A stretch of 64,000 bases of DNA, taken from positions 18,184,913 to 18,248,912 of the forward strand of contig NC_046677.1 of the NCBI RefSeq assembly GCF_003369915.1, in the 5' to 3' direction. Positions 12,533 through 26,630 of this stretch are shown here, one piece after another. Within the stretch, counting starts at the first letter, position 1, and each line of letters begins with the position of its first letter. The notes under the pieces are model-generated. The model was given only the letters and a program-made list of their open reading frames with translations, searched no databases and was not told where the DNA came from. This DNA is from Drosophila miranda (lineage: Eukaryota > Arthropoda > Insecta > Diptera > Drosophilidae). The position numbers and the translations under genes were made by a program.

Positions 12533-15500
12533 ATGCCACTATTAAATATTACGATTATTAGGCAACAACTAAAAAACTGGAAAATCAAATTTTTCCGCAT
12601 TCCGCCAGCCTTCCTTCTCCATCCTCCGGCTTTCTCCTTTCCACTTTCCCCTTCCGCCTTTCCCGCACTAAACAGCAACAATAACAAATAAACGCATCAA
12701 TAAATAAACAGGAAAATAGTTTGCGCCATAAACATTCGTGTAGTTTACATACAAGTGTGTGTTTATGTGCCTGTGTCTGTGGTACAGTACGGAACAGTAC
12801 TGAATGTACACGATACAAGTGGGTGTGTGTGTGTGTGTGAGTGGCATGGAGACAATTCTCTCGCTTCAACTAGCAACTCAGTCAAATGTGTGGGCCAGAG
12901 GCACGGCCAGGATGGACGAAGGAAGAAGGGACATGGAGCATGGGACATTGGACAAGGGACAAGGGACAAGGGACATGGGTGTACGTGGCAACATGGTACA
13001 CACGGACACTCTGCCAAGTCTATAAATAGTCAGCCACCAGTCATGTCTATTTCCCAGTGAGTGGGTGGGAGCAGGGGCAGGGGACAGCAGCTATGTAGCC
13101 TGCCTCAGGTGCACAAACCCAGCCGCAAGGCAAAATTCTGACGTGAGTCAATGCTCCACCGACGACTCTGGGATTCTGGTTAAGTTTCAGCATGCTTTCC
13201 CCCTCCAAGGGGCTGTATGGGACTTGAAATTGTTAAGGAAAAGGCCCAACGAGAGATAAACCAATTTGTAAAGTCCAAGAGAGGGCTTGAGCTCTTGAGC
13301 GAAGTTTTCGTAGAATCCGAATAGCAGCAGGCATAAGCTGGTACGCAATGGAAATGGCCGATGGGAGCTCCATGAACTCCTACGAGGTATCAGCCAGTTG
13401 CTACGCCACAGCAACAGTAACAGGCCCAGTAACAGGCATCGCTCTGGCTGTCTCTGGCTAAGTACTCCTGAGGTGAGGGGCCCAAAGGATGCCAATGTCG
13501 ATGCCGGAGCTTCCTCTGCGTGCCGCATAAGTGGTCCTTTGCCGAGTAAGCTGGGGGCCAGGGCAAGAGTGGCAGCAGAGGTACATGGAGGAGTCTGCCT
13601 AAATGCTTTCATCACTCAGCTGGAAAGGCGCACGCACGCCCCAGTGACTGCACGCACGGCCACGGCTGCAACACAATCTGTGGCAGGGGCAGTCGGAGAC
13701 ATACGTAGGGGCACAGGCGGGTCAACACTGGGACGGAGGTTAAAGCCGCTTCAGATAGAAGCCCCAATAGACCGCCGCGACGGACTGGCATAAACTGCTA
13801 ATTTAACTGAAAATATGCTTTCAAATCAATCTCCTCCAGCGACCACTACCCGACTATGAGGCTAATCTTGATTATGAGTGCCGTTTCACAATGTCTGCGG
13901 CCCCCAATCTAGACACTTTTTGACTCTAACTCTGACAATGTAATACCTTTTCTGACGGCGATAATATATGAGGCCATTTGAGGCTATTTTTGGAAAATAG
14001 CGTCAGCTATCAGCGATAATATGACGGTAATCGAACATGATAATTCCAATTGAAATATTATGGGTGCGGATTTTGATTTGTGGGGGGATAATTAGAATGA
14101 AGTTGTCGCCGACTTGGCTGCCCCTTAAAATGTGGTGCACTGAACAAAACGTATAGATAGATTTATGATCCACACCTATCATACCCTAATTTCTGTTGGA
14201 TGGTTAGTAATATATTTTCCATTGACGTTGGTCAGGGATAGACGCACCCAATAACTGACAATTCAATGTCAATCTCCACGGCAAGATGCCACACGAATCT
14301 TGCTCTCTAGTGCAATCCATCATAGCTGGAGGCAGGAAAGCAATAACCTATCGCATCGGTAACATTGGTAATAGTTCAAACGGCCATGCCACCCGAGCAG
14401 CCATTACATATTCTAACGGACAAACAACCAGCATTGGCATTGGCATTGGCCATAAATCTCTCAATTGGAAAATACATGTAATATAAAGTTGATCTGAACA
14501 GCAAAAACAAAGAAGAACGAGCCGGTGCTTTCCATAAATCAAATAACAATACAATACGGGTACTCGTACAGTAATCTTTTCCCATTGAGACAGGGCCGAC
14601 CTCTGATCCCTTTGAGTGCAGAATTGCATTTTATGTGGCAGGAAATTCAATTTACAATTTACAATTTACTCGTATTTTGTGTCTTGTTTATTTTCAATCT
14701 CAAATATCACAGGGGCTCTGAGGGCGAAGAGAAACGAAATACGAGTGTATTTGAATCTATACATACTGGCACAGATACAATTCCTAATGAACTTTGACAC
14801 ATGGCAGGGATACTGTCCGTGGGTGGCCTGGCCGCTGAGCCCGCTCGCGTGTCCGTGTCACAAGTCAAGGGGGAAAGCAGCGACAACAGCAAAAACAGAA
14901 TGCCCCAAGCTGCAGTGAATGAAAAATCAGCTTGACGCATGCAACTTTTTGGCGAACGGCACTCGGGGGGGCCACTGAGCGACAGGACGGGGCAGCTACA
15001 ATGTACCAAAACTGACTGACGGACAGACTGACTGACTCACCGACTCACCGAATGAAGCTCCTCTAGGAAATATTTTTGTCAAAAATAAAGCCCCTTCGGC
15101 TACAAATTTAGCGAATTTTCATGGGAAAAATGTGTTATTTTTGAAGGTGGTTAAAACCTTTTAAGGTATCGAATTATTCTGCTGTTTTACTGAAATTTAC
15201 AAAAGGATAATTATTTATCGATCACCTAGGCCTCTCGCGCTCCCCAGTCCCCACAAAAAAGTCACCAAGCGCACATGTCATGACCCTGCATGACCGCGGA
15301 AAGGAAAACCGCAGGGGCGTTCCCAGGCTTATCGCAAAGTCAGGACTTTTAATGCAGCAGAAATGGAAATGGAAATAGAAATAGAAAGAGTTAGTTGGTT
15401 CGTTAGTTGATTATTACGTGTCCTGTCCTGCTGCGACTGTCCTTTCCACTGGCACTGACACTGCACTTTTTTGCGGTACAGTCCTGCTGCCGCAGCTTAT

Positions 15501-15545
15501 CGCCGCTTAATGGGTGACTGCATTTGGGGTTTACTTTTTGGGCTG

Positions 15546-15563
15546 ACGCTGCGTATGCGCAAT
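15546..15563 (+). promoter_or_regulatory. recurrent GCGTATG motif, copy 3
   Basis: ACGCTGCGTATGCGCAAT, a near-consensus copy. It faces copy 4 across 8 bases. Confidence 0.5.
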
Positions 15564-15571
15564 TCTCGCTG

Positions 15572-15589
15572 ATTACGTATACGCCGCAT
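15572..15589 (-). promoter_or_regulatory. recurrent GCGTATG motif, copy 4
   Basis: On the minus strand this reads ATGCGGCGTATACGTAAT. Together with copy 3 it forms a convergent inverted pair. Confidence 0.5.
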
Positions 15590-15620
15590 CATCGGACCGA
15601 CCACCGGCGCGCAACAATAG

Positions 15621-15647
15621 CGAGGCGAGGCGAGGCGAGGCGAGGCG
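15621..15647. repeat. CGAGG pentamer repeat
   Basis: Five head-to-tail CGAGG units, directly after the inverted motif pair. Confidence 0.8.
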
Positions 15648-17902
15648 ATGCCTTGCCCCAAGTGCTCTTCCTGTTCCGAGACGGCTTACATTATGCAAAC
15701 TTGGCAATAAAAATTCAATTAAGTTGCAAGGACGCGCTGTCAAGTGCCCTCCCCCCGATTGGGGGTGGGGGCATGGACTGGGGCAGAGGCCATGGATGAT
15801 AGCTGAATTTGCCGATAAATTGAGAACGTTTCGTAAGCGGCAGCAACAATAGGCGTGGCAGGGGCAGGTCCAGGGGCAACAACAAATTGTGACATGCTGT
15901 GCGGCCGTTCATGACTGTGATGCACGTTTTAATTATAATTTTGACGCCAACTGTTTAAACACAGCTACGCTGCCGCCACACACATTCGAGACACATGTGC
16001 CATGTGCTAGCAGGGCCATGGAGCGATAACAAAGCCGGGGCCTATGTGCGAGTGCGTCTCGCTTGCACTAATTGCTTAGACCCAAGCAAGTGGCGGTGCG
16101 GCCCCCTGAGACCCCCCTCTCCGATGCACACCCCCGCGGGGCACACATGGTCAAAACAAGTCACGAAACCATCAGCCGCCAGGCCCACAGGCAGAAGAAT
16201 GCATCGGGAGAAATTCTCGTTAAATTGAATTGAAACCAAAGCAATACGAACACGATGGATGAAAGGAGCGCTTTCTCATGCCGTTGTCAAAGTTTGCATC
16301 CACTTCGACCGGCACCTCAGATTCGTTCCGGTTTCTGGCTGTCAAAGCTAACCTGCAACTTCCTCACGTGGCAGCTACTGAAAAGTCAAGGATGTTGCTC
16401 GGAACCAGCTCTTTTTTATGGCATTTCACTTGCAGGTGCTTGTAGCTGCCGTAAACTACAAGCCAGATCAAAAGGAGGAAACCCAGAAAAGGAAACACAC
16501 ATCAAATGTTACTCTCCATCTCTCTCTGGGCTCTGGGCTATCTTCAACCTGTATTTGCAGCTGAACTTTAGCAGCACTTTTAATCACTCCTTTCGTACCA
16601 CGTAAGCTACATAGTAGATACCAAATAGGACACAACCAAAGGAGAGCAGGGTTTTCTGTCTTTAATAGCCAATAGTCAAAAGTGCGACTTTGCCTTCCAC
16701 TTTGCTGCGAGAGCATGAGAGCCGTAGTCGTCTCCAGACACGTCTCCCGGCTATCAGAACAAACTTATGTATGAACCAAATAGAACAGAACCCGACACAG
16801 ATTTAGTCTTTAAAGCATGGCTTCAGCGAAGAGAGGATACAAGAACAGCCCAGATTATGATGGATTTATCGAAGGCAGTACTTTAGAGTCCTGGGCGATA
16901 AATCCCTCAACGCAAGTACAGGATGTATCTGTCTTGGAAGCGATAGGATGTTATACTTGCTCATCTTCACTCAGGCAGACAACAGAGAAGATCAATGGGG
17001 TCTCCAGCCACATAGGTCTCACCCCAAAAACTCGAATATACACAGATTGTGCCTCTAATCTGTCCCCTCACTTTTCACAGTGCATTCAAAAGACGGCAGG
17101 CACAGCTTTTCGTCATGTGACCGTGTGCCGTAGCCGTATGCCACATGCCACATGCCGCATGACGCTAGCCGCTTGCCACACGCCGTCTCCGTGGCTGTGG
17201 CTGTGTCCACTTCTAAGTGTGAGTGCGGTGCGGGGGGAGGAGGCTTAGCCATGTGTTTCTGTGGGGGTGTAGGAGTGCCGGTTAGATTTATAGCCTCCAA
17301 AGCTGTAGATCCGTGGGGCGGCTCTGGGTATGCGAGAGAGTGTGCCTGTCTCTGGGGCTGTGTCCGTGTGCAGCCTGTACTCAATTAATACTCATCAGCG
17401 TGACATTAGTGCCATTTGCAGATGAGAATCGGAAGAGGAAAGCAGGAAAAAGCAAAGATACACAGACAAGACAGTTGAACACGTGCAGCGCTCCAGCGGC
17501 CAATTATTCGGCATCCTGAGAGGACATAATACCTCCTCCCACCTAATGCGCCCTCTCACTCAATCAAAATTCGTCTCGTTCGAGACGTCTTCTTCAGTCC
17601 ATCAACGAATCGGTGCCATAAATCTCTTTCAAGTGTGCTCCTCATCATCAACAACAGGCATTTTTATGCGTAGCATGAACTTTAGACCAAATAAATAGAA
17701 AATGGTGGCTCTTCTGCTGTTCTGCTCTCTCCGCTTTTTACGGCACAGCAAAATTTAATGCGACATTTGACTTTAATTAGCCCATAAAACGGGGACGAGA
17801 CGGCAGCAAGAAAACTTTAAACAGTGGGCAAAACTTGAGCTCAGGAGAAGGCCAACAAACAGAGAGCACATAAAAGGGAAAACCGCAGGAAAGCCACAAC
17901 AT

Positions 17903-17947
17903 GGGGGGCAGGGGCAGGGCCAGGGCCAGGAGCAGGGCCAGGGGCAG
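17903..17947. repeat. GGGGCA/GGGCCA hexamer repeat
   Basis: About seven imperfect six-base units. Confidence 0.75.
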
Positions 17948-19661
17948 TATCCTTAGTTGACCAAATGGGAAATGCCTGGAAATCATTGAGCGTAAATTAA
18001 ATGTAATTGAAAGCGATTGACAAATGGAATCGAGATCTGCCAGACCAAAGGCGAATTGCAATCTGGGGGTACTCTGGGAATGAGTGGGGATTTGCGGCGA
18101 TTTGTGGGGTGGGTCCGAGCTCAATTAAACTCTGAATGCCCTCGATTCGAATAAGGGAATAATCTTAATAATTGTTTATGTGTGGCATTGTAAGAGTCTC
18201 CAATTGTGTGAAATTTTCATAAGAAATGCAAGACAATAGAAGCGTCTTTGCATTGTTAATTGCTTGTTACGTATACGTATTTTTTGATTAGCATAATGTG
18301 CAGTGCGACTAATAGCCATTAATCAATGGTTAATAGAGGTGCCTACAGACTCTACAAAGTCTAGATGGAAGAGAACGAAGCAATAATAAATGTGACTGTT
18401 CCTCGGCCCCCAAAGTACCCATTAATACTTGTAGTTGATCAAAGGAACTGTCTGTTAGATCCCCTCCAAACGAAACTTCAATCTCTCAAAGTTTCCATTT
18501 AACCCAATCGATGGACTTTTGCTTTATTTGTTTTGTTTATCTTTCACTCATAAGAGCGATAAATTTATGATGAAATAAATACGACAGTATGCAATTGAAC
18601 TTTCACGAACTTTCTTTCACATAGTAACTTTATTTAGTGGGAGAGAGTACTCGTAGGACCAAGAGGCAGCTTGGTGCTCTCTCAGTTTCATTCGACTATG
18701 AGAGTTCTCCGAGAGGCAACCTTTCGAGTCAGGAATCAGCAGTCAGGAGAGTGCGGGAGTGATATTTCCGAACACTTTTGGACTTTTGCTAGCAACTGAA
18801 AAGTGCTGCCAAAGATAATATTTATTTTAGCTGCGAACTAAAGCCGAATCGGCGACCTTACGTTCCACGGCTTTACTAAAAGTCACCCGGAGTTAGATAA
18901 GTTAAATTATGCTTTTCTGTTATTGATAACGAAGCGGCCTTAAACGGCCTTTGGGGGGCACTAGATAAGAGGAAACTTATCACGGGAAATATGTACATAT
19001 TCTAAAATTCAATTTCCAGCAACACATTTTTCGGGTACCCAGCGAAACGATTGTTCCACAAACAAATAAAAAAACAGACATTAAATGCCCCAAAAGTTGA
19101 TGAACTGCAGAATATTGTTGTACGGAATGTACAGATCTAAACACACAAAGGATTCGAAATGCTTACGTTGGAATATTGTAAACTCATCCGCATTGTCGGC
19201 CGGGCCATTAAATCGCTTGAGGGCGGACGCAGACTAAACTCCGAAATGTTTGGGATCTCTTCATTGGCGATATGTTTGGTTCTGGGTTCTAGTGTTTGTT
19301 GAATGTTGAATTCAATACTCAACAAAAATCAAATAAATTTAATCACTTTTTCAAGATATTAGCTGAAACTTTATTTACAAAATATTTTAATTTGTTTCCA
19401 CTTTTTATTTGAATCCACGCACAGTATTTCCCAGCACACGCGCCTCGAAGCAACAACATACGACGAAACGGAAGCCGCCAACGAAAAGCCGGAAAAGCGC
19501 TGTATTTTCCACCTTCGACTCGTTTTCTGGCCAACGGCCACAAATAGTGCTTCGAATCTCAATCCTGAATTTCCGCCGCTTCGAAAAAGAACGTTAATTC
19601 AAACGTATTCGAAGGGAGAGAGAGACACTCTCACGAACGCGCTCCTGTATGAGCAGCAACC

Positions 19662-19679
19662 ACGCGGCGTATGAGCAAC
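19662..19679 (+). promoter_or_regulatory. recurrent GCGTATG motif, copy 5
   Basis: ACGCGGCGTATGAGCAAC. A second right-half copy (TGTATGAGCAGCAAC) lies directly before it at 19646-19660. GAGAGAGA elements lie 40 bases upstream. Confidence 0.45.
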
Positions 19680-21515
19680 GACTGAAATTGTATTTGAGCG
19701 AAAGAGCTTCTCTGCCGAAAAATACACACGGTCGAGCAGGTTCGTTCGCAACATCGAACCTCGAACCACGAACCTCAGCCTCGAGCTGGCTAGAAGTACT
19801 GTATATGGTAGTAGTTCTATATGGTTAGATGGTGTACCATTAAGAGTATGGTAAGAGTAAAACAATGTATTTGAGGTTTGGATAGACCTCGGGGAGAAGA
19901 ATCCAGGCTGGCTGGCTCATGATGACGCGGCGGTGGCTGAACGCCAGAGCCGAAGACCTATGTTAGACCTATCGTTAGCCGTTTGGTGGGATTATCTCTT
20001 CTTTTTTGGATCATTTATTCAGGATTAGAGTGGGAGTACCCTAAATGATGATGACGCTACTGAGTTGAGTCGTAAATCATTTTGTGTTCAAAACCCATGC
20101 ACTATTTATAGGAAAGCAAACTACAACAAACTTCGCTCACTCATCCTGATAATGACGCCTAATGGATGTACATCAAATGCGTTGACAGGCTTCCTTCAAG
20201 GAACTGTATTGTTTGCGGTGCGGCCTGTGGCCTGTTGCCTGTGTCCTGTGACCTATGTCTATGAACCAGCGATCTTTCCTTGTATAGTTACATTCATAAT
20301 ATATGAATCATAAACAGTCTGCAACTTAAGTACAGAAATATGCAGGAATCTGTGCAAAGTTTCAGCTTAACATCTGAAGGACTTGTTTCCATAGAGACTG
20401 ACTCTCAGACAATTTATAATACCCTATGGAAGGATAAACAAGATAGCTGCCATATGGCATCACCCCGTAACAGACTGTTTCAGACAGTGGAAGGGCTTAG
20501 AAGTCATGGTATGTCTTGAACCCTTCAAGTACCATTTCAAGAGAACCGCAACACACTCTGCAGAGAATCAGCGGAATGTTGATTCACAGAAGATGTAAGG
20601 ATTGACAGTTCCCCAACCACCCACTGATACCTTCCCTTTTGTTGGTTGGTATCCCAAATGCTGTCCCCCAAAAATTGATGGTTTCCGGTTTGATTGAAAC
20701 CAAGAATACACCAATATTTGTAGTTTCGCACGACTTTGGAAACTGTTGGCAGAGCTGATGTAATGTATCTCCTGTTACCAATTCCAAGTTTACTCTTCCT
20801 CTCTCCCTAAAAGAAAGGACACCACTGGTGGGGATGGGCGGATGGGGGTGTCAGCTGGCGTGGGCGTTTTGACGTGTTAATGCTTCTTTTTGCCAACGAT
20901 TTGCGTTGGCCGAGCTCTCGTATGGCAGCATACGGCTTTCCTAGCGTCCCTCGGTCCCCCGCCCCCACTCACCGTCTCACACTTTATTTTGTTGCTTTTA
21001 AATGATTTTCCATTTACAAATTTCACGCGTCTAAATGTTTGTCTTCTGCTTGTTGGACTGTTGTTGCTTATCTAATTCCTTTTGATTTTTATTTTTGCTT
21101 TTCCTTTTGCCTTTTTTCCCTGAATGCCGCTGGCGAAATTCCCGTTCATTCATAAAAAAAAGAAGGTGCACGGACGGGTGCGGGTGCGGAGTGGGCGGAG
21201 GTGGGGGGTCGGTGGGACTTGCGGACGTGGAAAACAGAAAACAGCAAACAATAAAAGGCCAGAGCACCAACGCCGGCAGAGAGCCAGAGAAACATCAGAG
21301 CAACGCCAGAGACTGGCCAGACAAACAGGCGGGAAAAGTGAATGGGGTGAAAGGGAGAGGGTGGGGGAAAACCATTCTGGAGATGGTATAGCCATGAGGT
21401 CGAAGGAGGGCGAAGTGGACGAAGTTTTGTTTTTGGTAACGTCGCTGTTGGCTCTTTTACTTTTGGCTTTATTTATATTAATACGTATGTATTTGTATCT
21501 GTGCGCTCCTATGGC

Positions 21516-21542
21516 TGTGTGTGTGTGTGTGTGTGTGTGTGT
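21516..21542. repeat. TG dinucleotide repeat
   Basis: About thirteen uninterrupted TG units. Confidence 0.9.
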
Positions 21543-23373
21543 CTTATTTTTATTTATTTTCTTTTTATTCAACGCGTCTGAAAACAAAACACAAAACGCA
21601 GAAAAATGTTGTCAGATTTTTGTTACTTTTTACGAGGAACAAAAGAACGGAAAAAAAAAACAAAAATCAAAACAAAAATGTTCAAAAAGAAGAACCTAAA
21701 AAAGCGAAAGCTGTAGCCTAACGACTGATATAATTGAATCGACACTGAGAGAAAATATGGGAAGCAATGGGAGTAGACATCGATGGATGATATTTGATTA
21801 AAAACTTGAACTCTTTTGTGTAAACGAAATACACCAAGGAAACCACTCGCATCCTAGTAAACTGGAATAAATAATAAGGGTAATCAAGGTGACTGTTTTC
21901 CTAGAGATCCACAGAATTGAAGAGAGAACAGGTACACATTTCCTTTTTTAAAACACTCCACAACATTCCGCAACCAAGTTTTCTCTGAGTGTATAAGGAG
22001 CCGCCTCCGTCTCCGCCTCGACCTTAGACCTTGTTCCCTTGTTCTGTATTTTCTGTGGTTTTTCCTTCGGGTCCACCAGCAGCTGAAACGGAAAGAACAA
22101 AACAAAAATATGCCAGCTGAAAATGTCAACCGAAGGGAAGCAAGGACAAACTGTTAGTCGATAAGGTCGCCCGAATCAGAGCACACACAGAATCGGGTTA
22201 GAGCTGTCAGACATTCTGTCAGGTCGGAGGAGGAGTTGGAGGTGGGCTCGGGATGGGGATGGGAATGGGCCAGTAGTGATACCCCAAGCAGCGATTACCC
22301 TAATTCTCTGGCAGGATTCGGAACGGGTTTCGGCGGGGGGCGGGGGGTTCTCTGGGTTTAAAGCTGAGAGAATCCTGCCACCATTCCACGAAATTGGAAA
22401 TTGGTTTTCCATGATTTATCTCTGCCATTGGCGGTTCAACAAAACGAAGCGGATACGATTCTGATGAGGATGTATACGGATTGAATAACAGGATTGTTGG
22501 TAAGGATTAACGCCATGGAGAGGTTTCTCAAACGAAACCAAAGGAAACCACGTTCATCACTCCTTTTCCGAGGGCTTTACCTGGTAGTACTAGTCCTATC
22601 CCAGGCACTTGTAACCTTTCCAAGGTCCACCTTCCACCACTTACATAACCGTGCAAGGGCTGCACTGCTGACGCCTGATCTTTCGCCACATAGTTCGAGC
22701 CAAAACGTGGGTTTATTTTTAAACGAAACGAAGAACCCGAAATTACAATTATTTATGTGAGAGGCGAATAATTCATGGCTCATTTGCCGCTGCACCTGAA
22801 GGCTTATTAAAATAGAGCGAACGAACCCGAGAACCCAAGCAGAATAAATAGAAGCAGGCCACAGTCGAGTGTTCCGACCATAGGATACCCTACCCGCCGC
22901 GAAGATTCATTCAAAAATAGCCTGTCCGATTGTGTTGTTAATATTTGATTTAATAATTATTAATTTATCCGTAAGGTTGTGTACAGTTGTGTCTGGGGAG
23001 GAGAAACGAGGAGGCGATCGATACACGTAGTGCCTAGGGGATGGGAAACCCCTTTATTTCGGACTTATGATTAATATTTGTACTACTCTAAGACTCGTAC
23101 CGAACACCGAATACCCAGAGCCAAAAGTCATACCAAGGGGACACGGGACACAAGGGTGGGCGAGTGCGAGTGCGCTCCCCGCAAGCGGCTTCTGACATTG
23201 TTGCTGCCGTTCCTGTTGTCTCTGTGGCCGTTGACAGGCAAACAGCAAAACCAGATAAAAGACAGCAGCAATGGCAACGGCAACGGCAACGGAAAAGTGA
23301 AATAATGATACCGCAAATCGGGGAGGAGCAACAAACCGAGCGAACAGTTGGCATTTTCGATTTGCGTCAACGT

Positions 23374-23414
23374 CGTTGGTCGTTGGTCGTTGGTCGCTGC
23401 ACGTTGGTCGTTGG
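23374..23414. repeat. CGTTGGT heptamer repeat
   Basis: Five units of CGTTGGT, broken once by a CGCTGCA insert. Confidence 0.8.
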
Positions 23415-24689
23415 CAGTGTCCGGAGATGGACGGACCTGAAGACCGAGCAGCCCAGCGCTGGGCGGAGGGAGGCGGCAGGAGGCAGGAGGGCGGGCAGCC
23501 GGACTGCCGGTCATGTAAAATTGATGTACAAACGATTCTGTCTCTCGGTCCCGTCTGGTCCGCATGTGAAATAATTATTAATAAAAATAATGTGCCATGA
23601 AATGTTTTCGTTGTCGTCCTCGCAGATGCACTTCCGCCTGCTGCGCTGTGGCTGGGTTCCTTGGATGTTTGGCGGGGGGTGGGGGCTAAGGAGGGCAGAT
23701 ATACGGGCATCTCTACGGGTAATTAACAAACAGAGGGACGGGCTATAGTCAAGTTTAGCCAGCTCTCAGCTGGTGCCAGGGGAGTCGTACTCTTGCATCG
23801 CAAAAAATTTTAGTTTTAATGACAACAGCAGAAGGGAATTCCTGAAGGAGGGATGTGCATGTGTATAAGAGTTTAAGATAATTTGAAACCTTGAAGTATT
23901 CTCGTTCACTCAAGATTTAATGTGTTTTTGTACATACTCCAGACACTTTAATGCACAATTTTGAGTGCACGCAGATCGGTTTTTGCTATTCTATGGGTAC
24001 ATATAGTACTGATTCTTACAAATCGTCGAATATCCAATACGAGTAATTAATGGTAGTATTCCTTTTATACTCGAAAGAGTCAACAAATTCTTTGGGTCAT
24101 CTGCTGCTTCTATAAAACCACTGAAGCCTCGAGGAATCTTTGAAATTGTTGGAACACTTGATTCATTGTCCTATCCTCCTGCTTCCTGTATAAAAGAGTA
24201 TGACCTGCCTCAAATCGATCCACATCGAAATACATTATCAGAAACCCCTCCTCCACCCCCTACCCCTACCGCTTCGAGCAATTACTGCCAAATGCTTGAG
24301 AGAACATCCGACAGTAAGTAGCTAATTATCCGAACTCGGTCCGGACGGACACCTTCCTTCAACGCCATGCCACGCCCACAGATGCTTTTCAATTAGCTTT
24401 GAATGTGATTTTGCATTAAATTAAATCGGTTATTTTTATACGGCCAGTATAATTACATTTTATTCGGCATTAATTGCTGACGCCTTCCTCTGTACGGCCA
24501 GCCCCTCTGCCCCACAGGCCCCCAAATGCCTGTTGTATGTATCTCTCATTTATATTCGAAAACTTGGCACAAACCGTGCCCACAATGGGCAGTGCATGAC
24601 GCAAGTGACACGACCACGACACCGAAAGCCCAAGACGTACCCTCGTTCGGGGTGTCCTCTCCGGGTTTTTTGGCCAACTGAACGAACAT

Positions 24690-24727
24690 GGGTTTCGGTT
24701 TGGGTTCGGTTTGGGTTCGGTTTAGGG
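24690..24727. repeat. GGTTTGGGTTC 11-base repeat
   Basis: Three near-identical tandem units of GGTTTGGGTTC type. Confidence 0.75.
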
Positions 24728-26606
24728 TTTGAATTGCAGTATTTAGAAGGCATTTAAATTACTTGCAAATTAATGGCGCATATTGCATGCCCGCGAAATC
24801 GTTGAAGATGAAACGAATACAAGCCATAATTATGCGAATGTGGATCATAAATACTTCGGACTGCATTCGGCCTGGGTAGGGGGCTTGTTGGCCGCTTGTC
24901 GTGTGCTCGAAAAAGCGAAAAATTTCACGAGCGAACTTAGCCGTGAGCAGACGCTAAACATAGATGCCCGAATAAACAAAGTCAAAGGCGATCGCCGAGT
25001 GTACTGCATTTAAAAGCATCTTCCCTTTCCTTTCCTCTCCATAGGTAAACAATATTGGAAATTATCCAAAGCGGAAAGCGAACAGAAGCACCCGACTTGG
25101 TGATGAATGAAAGACAATAATTGCATGGATAATGGCATGTGTCCCATGAAGAATATGCTCAGCTCTTAAATATGGCAAATGCTGTGCTGTTCCACAAATC
25201 AGAAATGCTCCAAAATTCTCTGTCCATGCCACGAAATGCAGCACACAATGCAAATCCGGAAAATATATACGAGTATATATGTATGTACGAGTAAAAAAGC
25301 GGCAACTGCATCGGCAAAGGCATCAAATTAGTGAGCCAAAGGCACTTGTGCCCAACGTAGCCATCATTTCGATGCCCAAAAAGTTGGCAACAAATTCGCG
25401 CGCCGTTTTTCAAGTACCGTTTTGGCCGCAGTCCCTGTGTCTGCCCTTCCCCTGCACCTGTCCATCCCCCTGCCACCGTGCCTTTGCCTCCTCTTGGTGA
25501 AGTGCTCGGATGCGGCGCTGGGCGCCCCATCGAAACTGTTTGTGCCACAAGCCATTGCAGCTTGGCCATTCAGACACACACGAGTATCTGTATATCACCA
25601 CAGCTGTGCGATGGAGTCACAGCGTGAGTTTGTGTGTGTTTGCATGTGTTGATGGGCTCTTGGGTTGGCCCATTTCCCCATAAAATATTCAATAATAATC
25701 TTCGCCTTGACCACGTCGCATATGCCGAGTGCCAAAAGGACTTTTGTTGGCTTCCGTATCCATTCAAAGACTTTCTAAGGACTCGAGAAGGGAAGGAGCA
25801 AAACAAATGCCTGGAAAAATATATAAAAATGAAATGAAATCATTGCAAAATATTTGGAAATACTTTTTGGACCTTTTTCATTTAATTTTGTCTCCCATAA
25901 TGTTTTTTCATTTCCTTTGATCTCTACTATTACTTTATATTAGAAACTTCCCACACTTTTCCTTAAATATTTACATACTGGTAAGCGAAGCCCGAAGCGA
26001 TGATTTTTTGGAATTTTAATAAAAGAGAAAAACATAGTTCATGCCAGTTTTCTAGTTGAACTTTCGATAGTATTTAATACCTACATATGTACTCTCATAT
26101 GTATGTGTATGTACGATTATGGCCTCTAAAAACGTGTCCTGGAAACCACAAACTTTCATGCTATATTAACAATGAATCAATCTATGCAAAATAAATTATT
26201 TCGTAAAAATCGGTAAGATTTTTAAAAAGGTATAGCGGGTTGCCTTTTAAAAATTATTGAACCTATTCAGTTGAGCTGCACTGTATGTGGAAAAGAATTT
26301 TTATTTACAAACAAAAAAGTGTTCTGTGTTCAGTTCAGAGGGCAAAGTAATATGCTTATTGTATATTAGTTTATAAATAGCGGAAAATTAACGTTAAAAA
26401 TAACAAAATTATCATTATATGACGCTTCTGCATACTCTCTTTGTCTCAGTAGTAATGAAAATAGTGTAATAAAACTTAAAAATGCATAACCCATTACCAT
26501 CCAGAGGCTGTATTAGTCAGCAAGACAAAAAGCAGACTGGCTTAGAAGATAAATTCTGTAATTTTGGTTTTATTGGGGAATATTTTAAGAGTTTAAAGTG
26601 CAACAA

Positions 26607-26630
26607 TCTCTGTGGATCTCTCCACAGAGA
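26607..26630. other. perfect 10-bp hairpin
   Basis: TCTCTGTGGA and its exact complement are separated by four bases. The stem is too short for a microRNA precursor and there is no T-run for a Pol III gene. Confidence 0.5.

Larger units (their letters stand above)
6210..15545. other. gene desert, left part
   Basis: I find no supported gene. Open frames reach about 145 codons but lack family resemblance, codon bias and good ATG contexts, and many are built on simple repeats. The segment holds CA/TG tracts (7078-7093, 10120-10150, 12823-12840), a CTCCTG repeat, a 12-base ATTCCC-type repeat near 10395-10435, and one recurrent-motif copy at 9889-9907. Part of it is probably the leader intron of CAMKMT. 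Confidence 0.5.

Noticed and set aside
16817..17248. 143-codon plus-strand ORF
   Set aside because: No recognisable domain; the end is built from GCCACATGCC repeats and no splice or promoter context supports it.
22494..22760. 88-codon ORF with a hydrophobic, signal-like stretch
   Set aside because: One hydrophobic run in a random frame is common; no homology, no promoter and no poly(A) context.
23054..23710. 218-codon minus-strand ORF
   Set aside because: It runs through heptamer and AACGGC repeats, has no domain or codon bias, and other frames over the same bases are open as well.
26607..26630. Perfect hairpin as a microRNA candidate
   Set aside because: The 10-bp stem is far shorter than a pre-miRNA stem and the flanks do not extend the pairing.
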